64,000 nucleotides of DNA from Tsukamurella tyrosinosolvens (GTDB lineage Bacteria; Actinomycetota; Actinomycetes; Mycobacteriales; Mycobacteriaceae), in the NCBI RefSeq assembly GCF_900104775.1, contig NZ_FNSA01000003.1:3782001-3846000 (forward strand), read 5' to 3'. Position numbers and translations under genes: made by a program. The notes beneath the pieces are model-generated. The model was given only the letters and a program-made list of their open reading frames with translations. It searched no databases and was not told where the DNA came from. Shown in pieces: positions 10,558-20,027 of the stretch; the first letter of the stretch is position 1; each line of letters opens with the position of its first letter.

Positions 10558-10797
10558 TCACGCCCTGCAGGAGTCGCTGACGACGCGGACCGTCGAGGCG
10601 GGATGGGCTTCGAGCAGCGCCGCGGGGCGGATGGGGCGGCGGACGAGCTCGCCGCCGCAGTTGGGGCACGTGCCGTGCAGCTTGTCGGCGTTGCAGTCCG
10701 CGCACCACGTGCATTCGAAGGTGCAGATGAGCACGTCGCGCGCGTCCGGCGCGAGGTCGCGTCCGCAGCACTCGCAGTTCGGCCTGATCTCCAGCAT
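10558..10797 (-). CDS. DUF1272 domain protein (small Cys-rich zinc-binding type)
   Basis: 79 aa with a regular set of cysteines: NCECCGRDLAPDA, ICTFECTWCADC and GTCPNCGGEL. Spacing in CxxC pairs suggests one or two structural zinc sites. This matches the DUF1272 family, whose members begin with a similar LEIRPNCE stretch; its role is unknown. The frame starts at ATG 10797. It lies downstream of the membrane-protein gene and the GC stem at 10835-10879, and converges on polD. Confidence 0.75.
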   Translation of the reverse strand: MLEIRPNCECCGRDLAPDARDVLICTFECTWCADCNADKLHGTCPNCGGELVRRPIRPAALLEAHPASTVRVVSDSCRA

Positions 10798-10834
10798 CGC
10801 TCCCCCGTTCCTCCCGCTACTGTCCCAGTTCCCT

Positions 10835-10878
10835 GCGGTTCCGGCGCACGAATCCCCAGGATGCCCCCGCCGGAACCG

Positions 10879-10879
<1 letters not shown>
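10835..10879 (-). terminator. Stem-loop after the nrdF-linked membrane gene
   Basis: GCGGTTCCGGCG (10835-10846) pairs with CGCCGGAACCGC (10868-10879) around a 21-base loop. It begins at the last base of the upstream gene's stop codon on the minus strand. Confidence 0.5.
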
Positions 10880-12651
<1,772 letters not shown>

Positions 12652-12703
12652 ATCGCGCCAGTTCGGCGTGTCGCGTGTCGGGGCCGCCGGATAGCCTCCG
12701 CGC

Positions 12704-13153
12704 ATGCGGATCACCACCACGGTCACCGTCGCCGCGCCGCGCACCGCGGTGTTCGCGGCGTTCGCCGACATCGAGAACGCCCCGGCACGCATGTCCGGCA
12801 TCGAGAGCGTCGACTTCGTCTCCGACGTCCGCACGGGCCTCGGCACCCGCTGGCGCGAGACGCGCCGCATGTACGGCCGCGCCGCCACCGAGGAGATGGA
12901 GATCACCGCGTTCGACGCCCCGTCGGGCTACACCGTCGAGGCCGACGGTCCCGGGGTCCGGTATCGCACCGAGTTCCGCTTCGAGGACGACGGTGCCGGA
13001 ACCCGCGTCACGATGACCTTCGGCGGCGAACCGACCACGACGGTCAGCCGCATCCTCGCCGTCCTCACCAAGCCCCTCGCGGGCTCGGTGCGCAAGGCGG
13101 TGGAGGCCGACCTCGCCGATATGAAGCGGTACCTGGAGCGCCCCGGCTCCTAG
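12704..13153 (+). CDS. SRPBCC (START-like) family protein
   Basis: 149 aa in the polyketide cyclase/dehydrase-like fold, a hydrophobic cavity protein that binds or shields lipophilic ligands. It opens with the usual strand MRITTTVTVAAPRTAVFAAF, has central strands such as YRTEFRFEDDGAGTRVTMTF and ends in a long helix (SVRKAVEADLADMKRYLE). Many such actinobacterial proteins are uncharacterised. It is divergent from nrdF, so the NrdR-like boxes lie in the shared interval. No substrate can be inferred. Confidence 0.75.
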   Translation: MRITTTVTVAAPRTAVFAAFADIENAPARMSGIESVDFVSDVRTGLGTRWRETRRMYGRAATEEMEITAFDAPSGYTVEADGPGVRYRTEFRFEDDGAGTRVTMTFGGEPTTTVSRILAVLTKPLAGSVRKAVEADLADMKRYLERPGS

Positions 13154-13161
13154 CCGCGCCC

Positions 13162-13202
13162 TGCGGTGGAATTTCGCCGCTGAGCGGGCACTATCCACCG
13201 CA
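13162..13202. terminator. Bidirectional stem-loop between convergent genes
   Basis: TGCGGTGGA (13162-13170) pairs with TCCACCGCA (13194-13202). It lies midway between the SRPBCC stop at 13153 and the stop of the minus-strand gene at 13212. Confidence 0.5.
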
Positions 13203-13211
13203 CAGCGCAGC

Positions 13212-13952
13212 TCAGATGATCACAACGTCGAGCAACCCGTCCAGCACGGCCCGTTCGCCCTCCAGGTCGACGGTGCCGGGCTCGGCCCGGCGCCACAGCA
13301 CCAGGTCCAGGTCCGAGGCGGTGCCGCGCAGCGTCACCTCCGCCGGAACCGGCTCGTCGAGGACGTCGATCCCGTCGGCGCGCAGCCGCAGCGTCCACCT
13401 GTCCCCCGTGTCGGTCGCCTCGATCGCGATCACCTTTCCCACGAGCGCCTCGGGCAGCCCCTTCTTGCCGACGATGAGCGGGATCTGCATCTGCGTCAGT
13501 TCGGTGATGCCGTCGGCGGCGGTCCACGCCGAGAGGGGCTCCGCACCGTCGGGCAGGGAGTTCTGCAGATCCCACCGGTGGATGGAGACCTCCTGCGTCA
13601 TCCGCCGCATCCAGAACGCGGCGACGGTCCGACCGATGAAGGCGCGCGCGGGCTCGTCGGGCTCGTGCCGGCGCAGCTCGTCGACCAGGGCGGCGTTGAC
13701 GCCCGCGTACCACCCGAGGACGGCGTCGCCGTCCGGCGCGTCGGAGACGTCGGGGATGAAGCGCTCCTTCGAATCCGGTCCCGCCTGCAGGAAGGCCGTG
13801 GCCCAGCGGTGAGCGCCGGCCGTGTGGACGACGCCCTCGCGCACCGTCCACCCGGGGCAGCTGGGGACGGGGAGCGCGAGGTGTGCGGGGTCGATGGCGG
13901 CGATGCGGGCACCGTCGGCGGCGATGGAGTCGAGCCAGAGCTGAGCTGTCAT
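13212..13952 (-). CDS. DinB/maleylpyruvate isomerase-family mycothiol-dependent enzyme
   Basis: 246 aa of the actinobacterial family in which a DinB-like four-helix N-domain is linked to a C-terminal MDMPI domain. The metal-site His pattern is seen: VVHTAGAHRWA near residue 45 and QEVSIHRWD near 125. PSCPGWTVRE near the N-terminus is the family signature. Members act with mycothiol on small electrophiles, though most substrates are unknown. A clear paralogue lies at 14537-15286 with the same signature, separated by the TrmH gene, so this is probably an old local duplication. Confidence 0.8.
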   Translation of the reverse strand: MTAQLWLDSIAADGARIAAIDPAHLALPVPSCPGWTVREGVVHTAGAHRWATAFLQAGPDSKERFIPDVSDAPDGDAVLGWYAGVNAALVDELRRHEPDEPARAFIGRTVAAFWMRRMTQEVSIHRWDLQNSLPDGAEPLSAWTAADGITELTQMQIPLIVGKKGLPEALVGKVIAIEATDTGDRWTLRLRADGIDVLDEPVPAEVTLRGTASDLDLVLWRRAEPGTVDLEGERAVLDGLLDVVII

Positions 13953-13970
13953 ACCCCTGACACTACGAAC

Positions 13971-14486
13971 TCAGGCCAGACCCGCGAGGCGATACAGCAC
14001 GAGCGACCCCGCGACCGCGACGTTGAGGCTCGCGCCCCGCCCGATCATCGGGATCTCGACCGCCTCGTCGAGCAGGTGCAGGGTATCGCTGGGAATACCG
14101 GAGAACTCGTGCCCGAGCACGACGACGGTACGCCCCCGGGCCGGCGGCAGGTCGCCCAAGCGCGTCGCGCCCTCGGCCAGCTCCACGCCGATGATGTGCG
14201 AGCCGCGTTCGCGCTGTGCGAGGAGCCAGTTCTGCGGGTTGCCGACGCGGTGGATGCAACTGGGGCCGGGCAGCGTATTGCCCTTGCGCAGTGCGTTCTT
14301 CACCCAGTCGTGCGACGGCACCGCCATGCACGCGCCGACGGCGTCGCAGGTGCGCAGCAGGGTTCCGAGGTTCGCGCCGTGCTGCGCCCAGAGCGGGGCG
14401 ACGATGAGGTGGTCCCAACAGGAGTGGCCCTGACGCCGCCGTGCGCGGCGCAGTTCGGAGCGGGACTTCACCCGCAGCTCGGCCAT
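13971..14486 (-). CDS. TrmH/SpoU-family RNA methyltransferase
   Basis: SPOUT methyltransferase that places a methyl group on a tRNA or rRNA ribose using SAM. Knot motifs are visible: ANLGTLLRTCDAVGA (motif 1), VVLGHEFSGIPSD (motif 2) and IPMIGRGASLNVAVAGSLVLY (motif 3). ATG 14486 is the first standard start in frame (171 aa). The frame stays open upstream and still reads plausibly (ESWKGRHASHRL) with no start codon, so the true N-terminus may be slightly longer. It sits between two MPI-family paralogues on the same strand. Confidence 0.85.
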   Translation of the reverse strand: MAELRVKSRSELRRARRRQGHSCWDHLIVAPLWAQHGANLGTLLRTCDAVGACMAVPSHDWVKNALRKGNTLPGPSCIHRVGNPQNWLLAQRERGSHIIGVELAEGATRLGDLPPARGRTVVVLGHEFSGIPSDTLHLLDEAVEIPMIGRGASLNVAVAGSLVLYRLAGLA

Positions 14487-14536
14487 CAGACGGTGTGAGG
14501 CGTGGCGCCCCTTCCATGATTCGTCATGCGCCCAGG

Positions 14537-15286
14537 TTACGTGACCTGCACGGCGTCCAGCAATGCCGTTGCGACCGTGCCGTCGCCGAACGTCGTGAGG
14601 TCGCCGAGGGGCACGCGGCGCCAGAGCGCGAGGTACAGGTCCGACGTGGCGCCGCGCAGCGCGACGTCGCCCTTCGCGTGCCCGCGCTCGAGGGCGAGCG
14701 ACTCCCGCGCGAGGGTCAGGGTCCATTCCGCGTCGTCGCGGTCGGTGCCGTGCAGGTGGACGGTCCGCCCGACGAGCCCGTCCGGCAGGCCGGGGCCGCG
14801 GGCGAGGAACCGCCCGGCGAACACCTGGGCCCACTCCTCGATCCCGTCTCCCGCGAGGACGGATTCGACGGGGAGCGCTGCGTTCCAGGAGTTCTCGGCG
14901 TCCCAGCGGTGCACGGCGGTCTCGTGCGCCTGGCGGCGCATCCAGAACCCGGCGGTGACGCGGCCCGTGAACGCCCTGGCGGGCTCGTCCGCGGCGTGCC
15001 GGTGCAGTTCGGCCAGAAGCCCGTCGAGGCGGTCGCGGTACCACCCGGTCACGGCCGCCCCGGCGGGTGCGTCGTCCTCGATCGGGGCGAACCGGTTCGT
15101 CGATGCGGGCCCCTCGGCGAGGAACGTCGCGGCCCAGCGATGCACGCCTCCGAGGTGCACGATGAGGTCGCGCACCGTCCAGCCCGGGCAGGTCGGGACG
15201 GCGAGGTCCAGGCGCTCCGGCGGGGTCGCGGCGACGGCGCCGCCGTCCCGCTCCAGCGCCGCCAGCCAGTCGTTCGGGCCTGTCAT
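14537..15286 (-). CDS. DinB/maleylpyruvate isomerase-family mycothiol-dependent enzyme (second copy)
   Basis: 249 aa, clearly paralogous to 13212-13952. It shares PTCPGWTVRDLIVHLGGVHRWA, the GFWMRR segment and HETAVHRWDAENSW, which carry the metal-binding His residues. Both copies keep these His residues, so both may be active, perhaps on different substrates. The start ATG 15286 follows the conserved N-terminus; longer readings run into the divergent LON-domain gene. It ends 50 bases before the TrmH start codon. Confidence 0.8.
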   Translation of the reverse strand: MTGPNDWLAALERDGGAVAATPPERLDLAVPTCPGWTVRDLIVHLGGVHRWAATFLAEGPASTNRFAPIEDDAPAGAAVTGWYRDRLDGLLAELHRHAADEPARAFTGRVTAGFWMRRQAHETAVHRWDAENSWNAALPVESVLAGDGIEEWAQVFAGRFLARGPGLPDGLVGRTVHLHGTDRDDAEWTLTLARESLALERGHAKGDVALRGATSDLYLALWRRVPLGDLTTFGDGTVATALLDAVQVT

Positions 15287-15323
15287 GCCGGTGACGATAC
15301 CGCGCACGGTGCATGCTGTAGCG

Positions 15324-15941
15324 GTGACCGAACTGCCGATGTTCCCGCTCGGTGCCGTGCTCCTCCCCGGCGAGGAACTGCCGCTCCGCGTCTTCGAGCC
15401 GCGGTACCGGCAGATGGTGGAGCAGTGCCTCGCGACCGACGGCCGGTTCGGCGTGGTCCTCATCGAGCGCGGGAGCGAGGTGGGCGGCGGCGACGTGCGC
15501 ACCGACGTCGGCACCGTGGCACTCATCGACCGGTACGTACGCCGCCCGGGCGGGGAGTTCACGCTGATCTGCCGGGGCACGGACCGGGTCCGGATCGAGC
15601 GGTGGCTGCCCGACGATCCCTATCCCCTCGCGGAGGCGGAGAACTGGCCGGACGAGGTGCAGCCCGCCGTCGACCTCATCCCACTGTTGAGCAGGCGCGG
15701 CGAGATCGAAAGGCTCGCGGCGCGACTCGCCCGCAGCGAGGGCGGCAGGCCGCGCGCGTGGCCGAAGCTCAAGCTCCCCGAGAACCCCGCGGAGCGCAGC
15801 TACTACCTCGCCCGGGCTCTGCCGCTGTCCGACGTGGACAGGCACCGCGCACTCGCCGCTCCCGGCCCCGCCGACCGGGTGCGGGTGCTCACCGAGGCCC
15901 TCGACGACGTGATCGCGACGCTGAGATTCCGCCTGCAGTAG
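15324..15941 (+). CDS. LON substrate-binding domain protein
   Basis: 205 aa made of the Lon N-terminal substrate-recognition domain alone, starting TELPMFPLGAVLLPGEELPLR and FEPRYRQM. No AAA+ or Ser-Lys protease part follows. Stand-alone proteins of this type are widespread in actinobacteria with unknown function. GTG 15324 is the start that places the conserved first strand at the N-terminus. It is divergent from the MPI-family gene, only 37 bp away. Confidence 0.85.
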   Translation: MTELPMFPLGAVLLPGEELPLRVFEPRYRQMVEQCLATDGRFGVVLIERGSEVGGGDVRTDVGTVALIDRYVRRPGGEFTLICRGTDRVRIERWLPDDPYPLAEAENWPDEVQPAVDLIPLLSRRGEIERLAARLARSEGGRPRAWPKLKLPENPAERSYYLARALPLSDVDRHRALAAPGPADRVRVLTEALDDVIATLRFRLQ

Positions 15942-15953
15942 CGATCCGGCGAA

Positions 15954-15971
15954 GTAGACCGTATGGTCTAC
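15954..15971. promoter_or_regulatory. Palindromic operator candidate before the Ddn-like gene
   Basis: GTAGACC-GTAT-GGTCTAC has perfect 7-bp arms and lies 33 bp before the GTG at 16004. A second small dyad, ACCTA-G-TAGGT, overlaps its right end. The TetR gene at 16475-17032 is a possible binder but its own promoter carries a different palindrome. Confidence 0.45.
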
Positions 15972-16003
15972 CTAGTAGGTGGGCGCCGATCGAGAGGACC
16001 GCC

Positions 16004-16468
16004 GTGTCACGACATCCAGATCCGGCTGCGCAGCGACGTGCGGCGCGGAAGTTTCAGCGCGAGAGGCTGATCGGGCGATACATCGCCAATCCGATCGTGG
16101 GCGGGCTGCAGCGCCTCGGCGTGCGCACCTCGCTCGCGACCACCTTGGAAACCACCGGACGGAAGAGCGGCGAGCCCCGCGCAGTGCCGGTCGCGGCGAC
16201 CTTCGACGACGAGGGCGCCTGGATCGTGAGCCAGCACGGCCGCCGGTCCGGCTGGGCGGTCAACATGACCGCCGAACCCGAGGTCAGGATCCTGCAGGGC
16301 GGGACCTGGCGCACGGGCATCGGCGCCTTCCGCCCGGAGGACGACACGCATGCCCGCATGCGGACGTTCGCACCCAGCGCCGCGCTCGCGGGAGTCACCG
16401 CGTCCGCGTTCCGGGCGCTCGCCTCCGATCCGATCAGCGTGCGCATCACGTTCACCGATGCGCCCTGA
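16004..16468 (+). CDS. Deazaflavin (F420)-dependent nitroreductase-family protein (Ddn-like)
   Basis: 154 aa of the DUF385/Ddn split-barrel family. The signature TTGRKSGEPRAVPV (about 50-63) is the F420-contacting motif of the group. The N-terminus is basic and amphipathic (QRRAARKFQRERLIGRY), as in family members that sit on membranes. The reaction is likely hydride transfer from reduced F420 to a quinone or nitro compound, though the substrate is unknown. GAGAGGA precedes the GTG start. It ends 6 bases before the stop of the convergent TetR gene. Confidence 0.82.
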   Translation: MSRHPDPAAQRRAARKFQRERLIGRYIANPIVGGLQRLGVRTSLATTLETTGRKSGEPRAVPVAATFDDEGAWIVSQHGRRSGWAVNMTAEPEVRILQGGTWRTGIGAFRPEDDTHARMRTFAPSAALAGVTASAFRALASDPISVRITFTDAP

Positions 16469-16474
16469 TTCCGC

Positions 16475-17032
16475 CTAGCGGTCGCCGTACATCGCGAGCA
16501 GCGACGCCTCGACGTCGTCGAGCGGCTGCGTGGATCGCGTCGCGCTACTCACGATCACCGCCCCCTCGATCGCGGCGATGATGGTGGTCGCCGCCCGGCG
16601 CGCGGCCGTCGCCCCTCTGCCGTCCTCTTCGAATCGGTTCGCCAGCAGAGCGATCCAGGTCTCGAACACCTCCCCGGCCGCATCGGCCGCCGCCCCGGAG
16701 TCCGGCCTCCCCAAGGTTGCGGCGACGATGGGGCAGCCCGACCTGAATCCCGACGAGACCAAGACACGACGCCACGTCGCACCGACTCGTTCGACCATGT
16801 CGGTGCGGCCGGTCGACTTCGCTATCGCCGCCTCGATCAGGCCGGTGATGTACCCGCCCGCCGTCCGCGTCGCGGCGTCCACGAGTTCGGACTTTCCACC
16901 GGGGAAGTTGAGGTACACGGTCCGCCGCGAACGGCCGCTGCCCTCGAGGATGTCGGCGATACCGGTACCGGCGACACCGCGCTCACGCATCAGCTCGATG
17001 GTGGTGCGAATCAGGTCGTCCCTCGAACTCAT
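16475..17032 (-). CDS. TetR/AcrR-family regulator (LmrA/YxaF-like)
   Basis: 185 aa. The DNA-binding domain fills the N-terminal 60 residues, ending in the recognition-helix segment RSRRTVYLNFPGGKSELV. The C-terminal part contains CPIVAATLG and AIEGAVIVSSATRSTQPLDDV, shared with the TetR at 20671-21261, so the two are paralogues. The perfect palindrome at 17095-17110 lies 62 bp upstream, between this gene and the divergent thioesterase. It probably represses itself and that thioesterase. The ligand is unknown. Confidence 0.85.
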   Translation of the reverse strand: MSSRDDLIRTTIELMRERGVAGTGIADILEGSGRSRRTVYLNFPGGKSELVDAATRTAGGYITGLIEAAIAKSTGRTDMVERVGATWRRVLVSSGFRSGCPIVAATLGRPDSGAAADAAGEVFETWIALLANRFEEDGRGATAARRAATTIIAAIEGAVIVSSATRSTQPLDDVEASLLAMYGDR

Positions 17033-17094
17033 CTGCCCGCCTCACTGGTCGTCCGCCCCGGCGAGTCTTGCGCACCACCCGCCGGATCCGCCAC

Positions 17095-17110
17095 TATACC
17101 GATCGGTATA
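17095..17110. promoter_or_regulatory. TetR operator candidate TATACCGATCGGTATA
   Basis: A perfect 16-bp palindrome between the TetR start (17032, minus) and the thioesterase start (17155, plus). The core ACCGATCGGT is identical to the core of the palindrome at 18782-18795 beside another TetR gene. Confidence 0.65.
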
Positions 17111-17154
17111 CTCGCAGGGGACGGATTCCGTTCCGAACGATCGAAGGAGCTCGC

Positions 17155-17607
17155 ATGTCGCCGACCACCGAGGTTCCCAGCGGACTCGAACTGCTCCGGG
17201 CCGCAGCACGATTGCCCGCAGCGGAGCACGGCATCGGCGGCCTGCTCGGCATGCGCATCGACGAGGTGAACGAGGGAGAGGTCACCTTCAGTCTCGATAC
17301 CCGGACCGATTTCGCGAACCCCCTCGGCAGCGTGCACGGCGGGATCTGCGCCACCCTGCTGGACTCCGTGATGGGCTGCGCCGTACACACGACCCTCGGC
17401 CCCGGGATCGGCTACGGCACCCTCGAATTGAAGGTCAACTACGTCCGCACCGTGCCGACCGACGGCGTCCGCCTCACCGCGACCGGCCGAGTGATCCACG
17501 CCGGCCGTCAGGTCGCGACGGCGGAAGGCAGGGTCGAGGACGAGCGCGGACGGCTCGTGGCGCACGGCACCACCACCTGCCTGATCTACCCCGCGACCAC
17601 GCCGTAG
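17155..17607 (+). CDS. PaaI-type hotdog thioesterase
   Basis: 150 aa of the PaaI/YbgC-like hotdog fold, which hydrolyses acyl- or aryl-CoA thioesters. The active-site stretch NPLGSVHGGICATLLDSVMG holds the conserved HGG and Asp. Start ATG 17155 has AAGGAG five bases upstream; the longer frame upstream crosses the operator and is rejected. It is divergent from a TetR gene across a palindromic operator, so expression is probably ligand-induced. No other CoA enzyme is adjacent. Confidence 0.85.
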   Translation: MSPTTEVPSGLELLRAAARLPAAEHGIGGLLGMRIDEVNEGEVTFSLDTRTDFANPLGSVHGGICATLLDSVMGCAVHTTLGPGIGYGTLELKVNYVRTVPTDGVRLTATGRVIHAGRQVATAEGRVEDERGRLVAHGTTTCLIYPATTP

Positions 17608-17736
17608 TCCGGCCCCGTCCGAGCGCCGTCGACGAGCGGCACTCGGCCGGACACCCGGGGGTTCACCGGCATGGTGGGGGTTGCGACCCGGTTGAGCGAG
17701 AATGAGCCCCATGGCCCTCGAGGAGACCGGACGCTG

Positions 17737-18111
17737 ATGCACATCGACGCCGTGCGCGCCGCGCACCCCGCCTGGCGACGAACGGGCTTCCGGTACTTCC
17801 CGTACGCCGCGTGGCACGAAGGTGCCTGGTGGGTCCTGCGGGTCAATCACGGCTTCCCCGAACATGATCTGTTCACACTGTTCGTCGACGGAGCGGCGGT
17901 GGCAGAGGCCACGCCGGCAGAAGGCTTCTGTCCTTTCGACGCGAGCCTCGCGACGCTCGAGCCACTGAGTGCGGGCCGAGAGCCTCTGTTGGATCCCACG
18001 AGCGCCCGCGCGGCGATCGAACCGGTCGCCGCGTTCGCCGACTTCGGCAGCGAGGACGGCGACACGTGCGACTTCTGCTTCAACGACAAGGACGGCTACG
18101 CGCCGATGTGA
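17737..18111 (+). CDS. Conserved-looking hypothetical protein
   Basis: 124 aa with no family recognised. It starts MHIDAVRAAHPAWRRTGFRY, has a Trp/Tyr-rich N-terminal half (PYAAWHEGAWWVLRVNH) and ends with DTCDFCFNDKDGYAPM, a CxxC pair that might bind metal. AGGAG at 17721 precedes the ATG by 11 bases. An ATG at 17671 would add 22 residues of low-complexity sequence. Its last 16 bases overlap the end of the convergent TetR gene. Composition and GC3 pattern look coding. Confidence 0.6.
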   Translation: MHIDAVRAAHPAWRRTGFRYFPYAAWHEGAWWVLRVNHGFPEHDLFTLFVDGAAVAEATPAEGFCPFDASLATLEPLSAGREPLLDPTSARAAIEPVAAFADFGSEDGDTCDFCFNDKDGYAPM

Positions 18112-18710
18112 GAACCCCCTGCGGCATCGACGATCGCGGCCGCCAGGTCGCGCGCCCGGTCGAGCTCCGCGTCGTCGCCGAAGAGTTCGCGACGCGTGTT
18201 CGCCGCGGCGAGGTAGGCGTCGACGCGGAAGCAGTCCGTCGCGGGGTCCGGCGACCCCGCCGCGGCCAGCTCCCTTTCGAGCAGATCGAGCCACTCCCGC
18301 TTGAGTTCCCGCACTGCGTCGGCGACCGGTCCCATTCGGTGCCCGTACTCGGTGGAGCTGGTGGTCACGAAGCAGCCGCCGGGGAACGTGCCGGCACGGA
18401 GGTAGCCGACCCAGGCGTCGAGGAGCGCGCGCAGACGGTCCGCGCCGGGCGAGGCCGCCAGTGCCGGCCGGATCACCACATCGACGTACACGCGCCGCGC
18501 CTCCGCGACCGCTGCGACCTGGATCGCCTCGCGCGTGGGGAAGACGGTGAGGATGCCACTCTTGCTCACCCCCGTCGACGAGGCGAGGCCTCCGACGGTG
18601 ATGCCGTCCAGCCCGTCGACCGTCGCGACGTCGGCCGCGGTCCGCGCGACCAGCCGCCGGGTGGCGTCGCCACGCGCGCGCCGGCCGTCGCCGGCCGCCG
18701 GTTTCGTCAT
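18096..18710 (-). CDS. TetR-family regulator
   Basis: 204 aa. The N-terminal HTH covers about residues 15-65 (GITVGGLASSTGVSKSGILTVFPTREAI). The C-terminal ligand domain shows GGCFVTTSSTEYGHRMGPVADAV, a feature of the TetR_C_6 type. Start ATG 18710 follows a GAAGG that is rather close. A palindrome at 18782-18795 separates it from the divergent SRPBCC gene, which is its likely target. It overlaps the convergent hypothetical gene by 16 bp. Confidence 0.82.
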   Translation of the reverse strand: MTKPAAGDGRRARGDATRRLVARTAADVATVDGLDGITVGGLASSTGVSKSGILTVFPTREAIQVAAVAEARRVYVDVVIRPALAASPGADRLRALLDAWVGYLRAGTFPGGCFVTTSSTEYGHRMGPVADAVRELKREWLDLLERELAAAGSPDPATDCFRVDAYLAAANTRRELFGDDAELDRARDLAAAIVDAAGGSHIGA

Positions 18711-18781
18711 ACCTTCACTGTAGCCACGCGGACCGGCCTGGACGGGGCGCCGCCCGGGGGCGTACCGTCGAGCCATGTTTA

Positions 18782-18795
18782 CGACCGATCGGTCG
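18782..18795. promoter_or_regulatory. TetR operator candidate CGACCGATCGGTCG
   Basis: A perfect 14-bp palindrome 17 bp before the SRPBCC start and 71 bp before the TetR start. It shares the ACCGATCGGT core with the site at 17095-17110. Confidence 0.6.
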
Positions 18796-18812
18796 CACAT
18801 GATCGGAGGACC

Positions 18813-19298
18813 ATGCCCGACAACGCGTCCACGCCGCTCCTCGAGCGCAGCGTCACCATCGCCGCTCCGCCCACCGCGGTCTGGGAGGCGGTCGGCGACG
18901 TGCGCCGCATGCCTGAATGGAGCCCCCAGGTGACGTCCGTGCGACTACGCGCGCCCGAGGACGGCATCCGCCTCGGTACGCGGTTCACCAATCTCAACCA
19001 CCTGGGCGACCTGGAATGGGTCACGCACGGCGAGGTCGTGCGCCACGAGCCCGGCCGGGCGATCGCCTTCCGCATCGAGGAGAATTACACGGTCTGGTCG
19101 TTCACGCTCGCAGCCGACGGCGCCGGCACCGTCCTCACGCAGCGCCGGGACGCGCCGGACGGGATCTCGCAGTTCTCGCTCGACCTCACGGAACGCCACC
19201 TCGGCGGCCAGGAGGCGTTCACCGCCCTGATGCTCGAAGGCATGGAGCAGACGCTGGCCGGAATCCGATCCTCCGCCGAGGCGGCCATCAACCGGTGA
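18813..19298 (+). CDS. SRPBCC (START-like) family protein under TetR control
   Basis: 161 aa with a typical polyketide-cyclase/START-like pattern: SVTIAAPPTAVWEAVGDVRRMPEWSP at the N-terminus, a central EWVTHGEVVRHEPGRAIAFRI strand pair, and a C-terminal helix. A GGAGG stands just before the ATG. It is divergent from a TetR gene over a palindrome, so it is likely induced by a hydrophobic compound. No enzymatic role can be assigned. Confidence 0.78.
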   Translation: MPDNASTPLLERSVTIAAPPTAVWEAVGDVRRMPEWSPQVTSVRLRAPEDGIRLGTRFTNLNHLGDLEWVTHGEVVRHEPGRAIAFRIEENYTVWSFTLAADGAGTVLTQRRDAPDGISQFSLDLTERHLGGQEAFTALMLEGMEQTLAGIRSSAEAAINR

Positions 19299-19321
19299 CT
19301 CCCGCACGGCCGCTGGAGGAT

Positions 19322-19657
19322 TCATGCCGCCGCGGGCGGTGGCGCGTCGAGGTCGTCGCAGAAGTAGAACGCCGCCGCGTCGAGATCGCCTCCGCCGGGA
19401 TGGGGCCGACGGGTCAGCAGCCGAGAGAGCGTCACCGAATGGTGGAACGGCAGGTCCGCCGGGTCGGCCAGATCGGCACACCCGCCCGCGACCGGGTGCC
19501 AGGCGTCGTCGCCCGCCACCCGGCAACGCATGTGCGCCCGCCCGGACGGCGTGCACTCGGTGACCACCTCCACGGTGCCGACGACGCGGGCGCCGTCCTC
19601 GGTGGGGAGCGGATGCTCGGCCTCGATCGTCGCGGAGAGCCGATGCAGAGTTCTCAT
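19322..19657 (-). CDS. Hypothetical protein
   Basis: 111 aa, not recognised. The N-terminal part reads as an alternating strand pattern (RLSATIEAEHPLPTEDGARVVGTVEVVTE), followed by CRVAGDDAWHPV and PFHHSVTLSRLLTRRP. It ends in an Ala/Pro run. It follows the SRPBCC gene on the opposite strand with convergent ends 23 bp apart. The start ATG 19657 has no obvious ribosome binding site. It looks coding by composition, but I cannot exclude a spurious frame. Confidence 0.45.
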   Translation of the reverse strand: MRTLHRLSATIEAEHPLPTEDGARVVGTVEVVTECTPSGRAHMRCRVAGDDAWHPVAGGCADLADPADLPFHHSVTLSRLLTRRPHPGGGDLDAAAFYFCDDLDAPPPAAA

Positions 19658-19719
19658 GACGTCGTCATCCTCATGGACTCCTGGGGGCCGGTCGGAACGA
19701 GAGGCGAGAAGGAGAGTCG

Positions 19720-19759
19720 GGTCGGGGGCTCCGACCAGCCCGTCAAGGGGCCCCCGACC
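19720..19759 (-). terminator. Stem-loop after the 58-residue gene
   Basis: GGTCGGGGGC (19720-19729) pairs with GCCCCCGACC (19750-19759). It begins 28 bases past the minus-strand stop at 19788. Confidence 0.5.
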
Positions 19760-19787
19760 CTCGCAACGTGGTCCGCCGCAGGTCCTG

Positions 19788-19964
19788 CTAGATGAAGAAG
19801 CGTCGTCCGTCGATGGTCAGTACCTCGTCGCGGCGCACCCAGGGATAGTCCTCGATCAGGGTGTCGAGGTCGACGGTGCGCGCCTGCTCGGCGAGATCCG
19901 CGGGGTCGGCGTGGGGAACGTCGGCCTGCGAGGGGTGCAAGCGGTGATCACTGGCGTGGGGCAT
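19788..19964 (-). CDS. Small hypothetical protein (58 aa)
   Basis: The frame reads MPHASDHRLHPSQADVP at the start, then an acidic region (DPADLAEQARTVDLDTLIEDY), and ends WVRRDEVLTIDGRRFFI. GGAGA stands six bases before the ATG and a stem-loop follows the stop, so it has the signals of a real gene. The segment after residue 35 looks like a small folded or docking motif. It lies downstream of hsp20 in the same direction, 63 bp away, and could be co-transcribed. Function unknown. Confidence 0.55.
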   Translation of the reverse strand: MPHASDHRLHPSQADVPHADPADLAEQARTVDLDTLIEDYPWVRRDEVLTIDGRRFFI

Positions 19965-20027
19965 GCCCGCTCTCCGATCCTGGTCGAGGGCGGCGGCGGA
20001 GCCGATCGTCCCGCCGCCGCACCGGGA

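Noticed and set aside
13963-14517. Alternative frame starting ATG 14517 over the TrmH gene
   Set aside because: It gives an Arg/Ala-rich sequence without motifs, while the other frame has all three SPOUT motifs.
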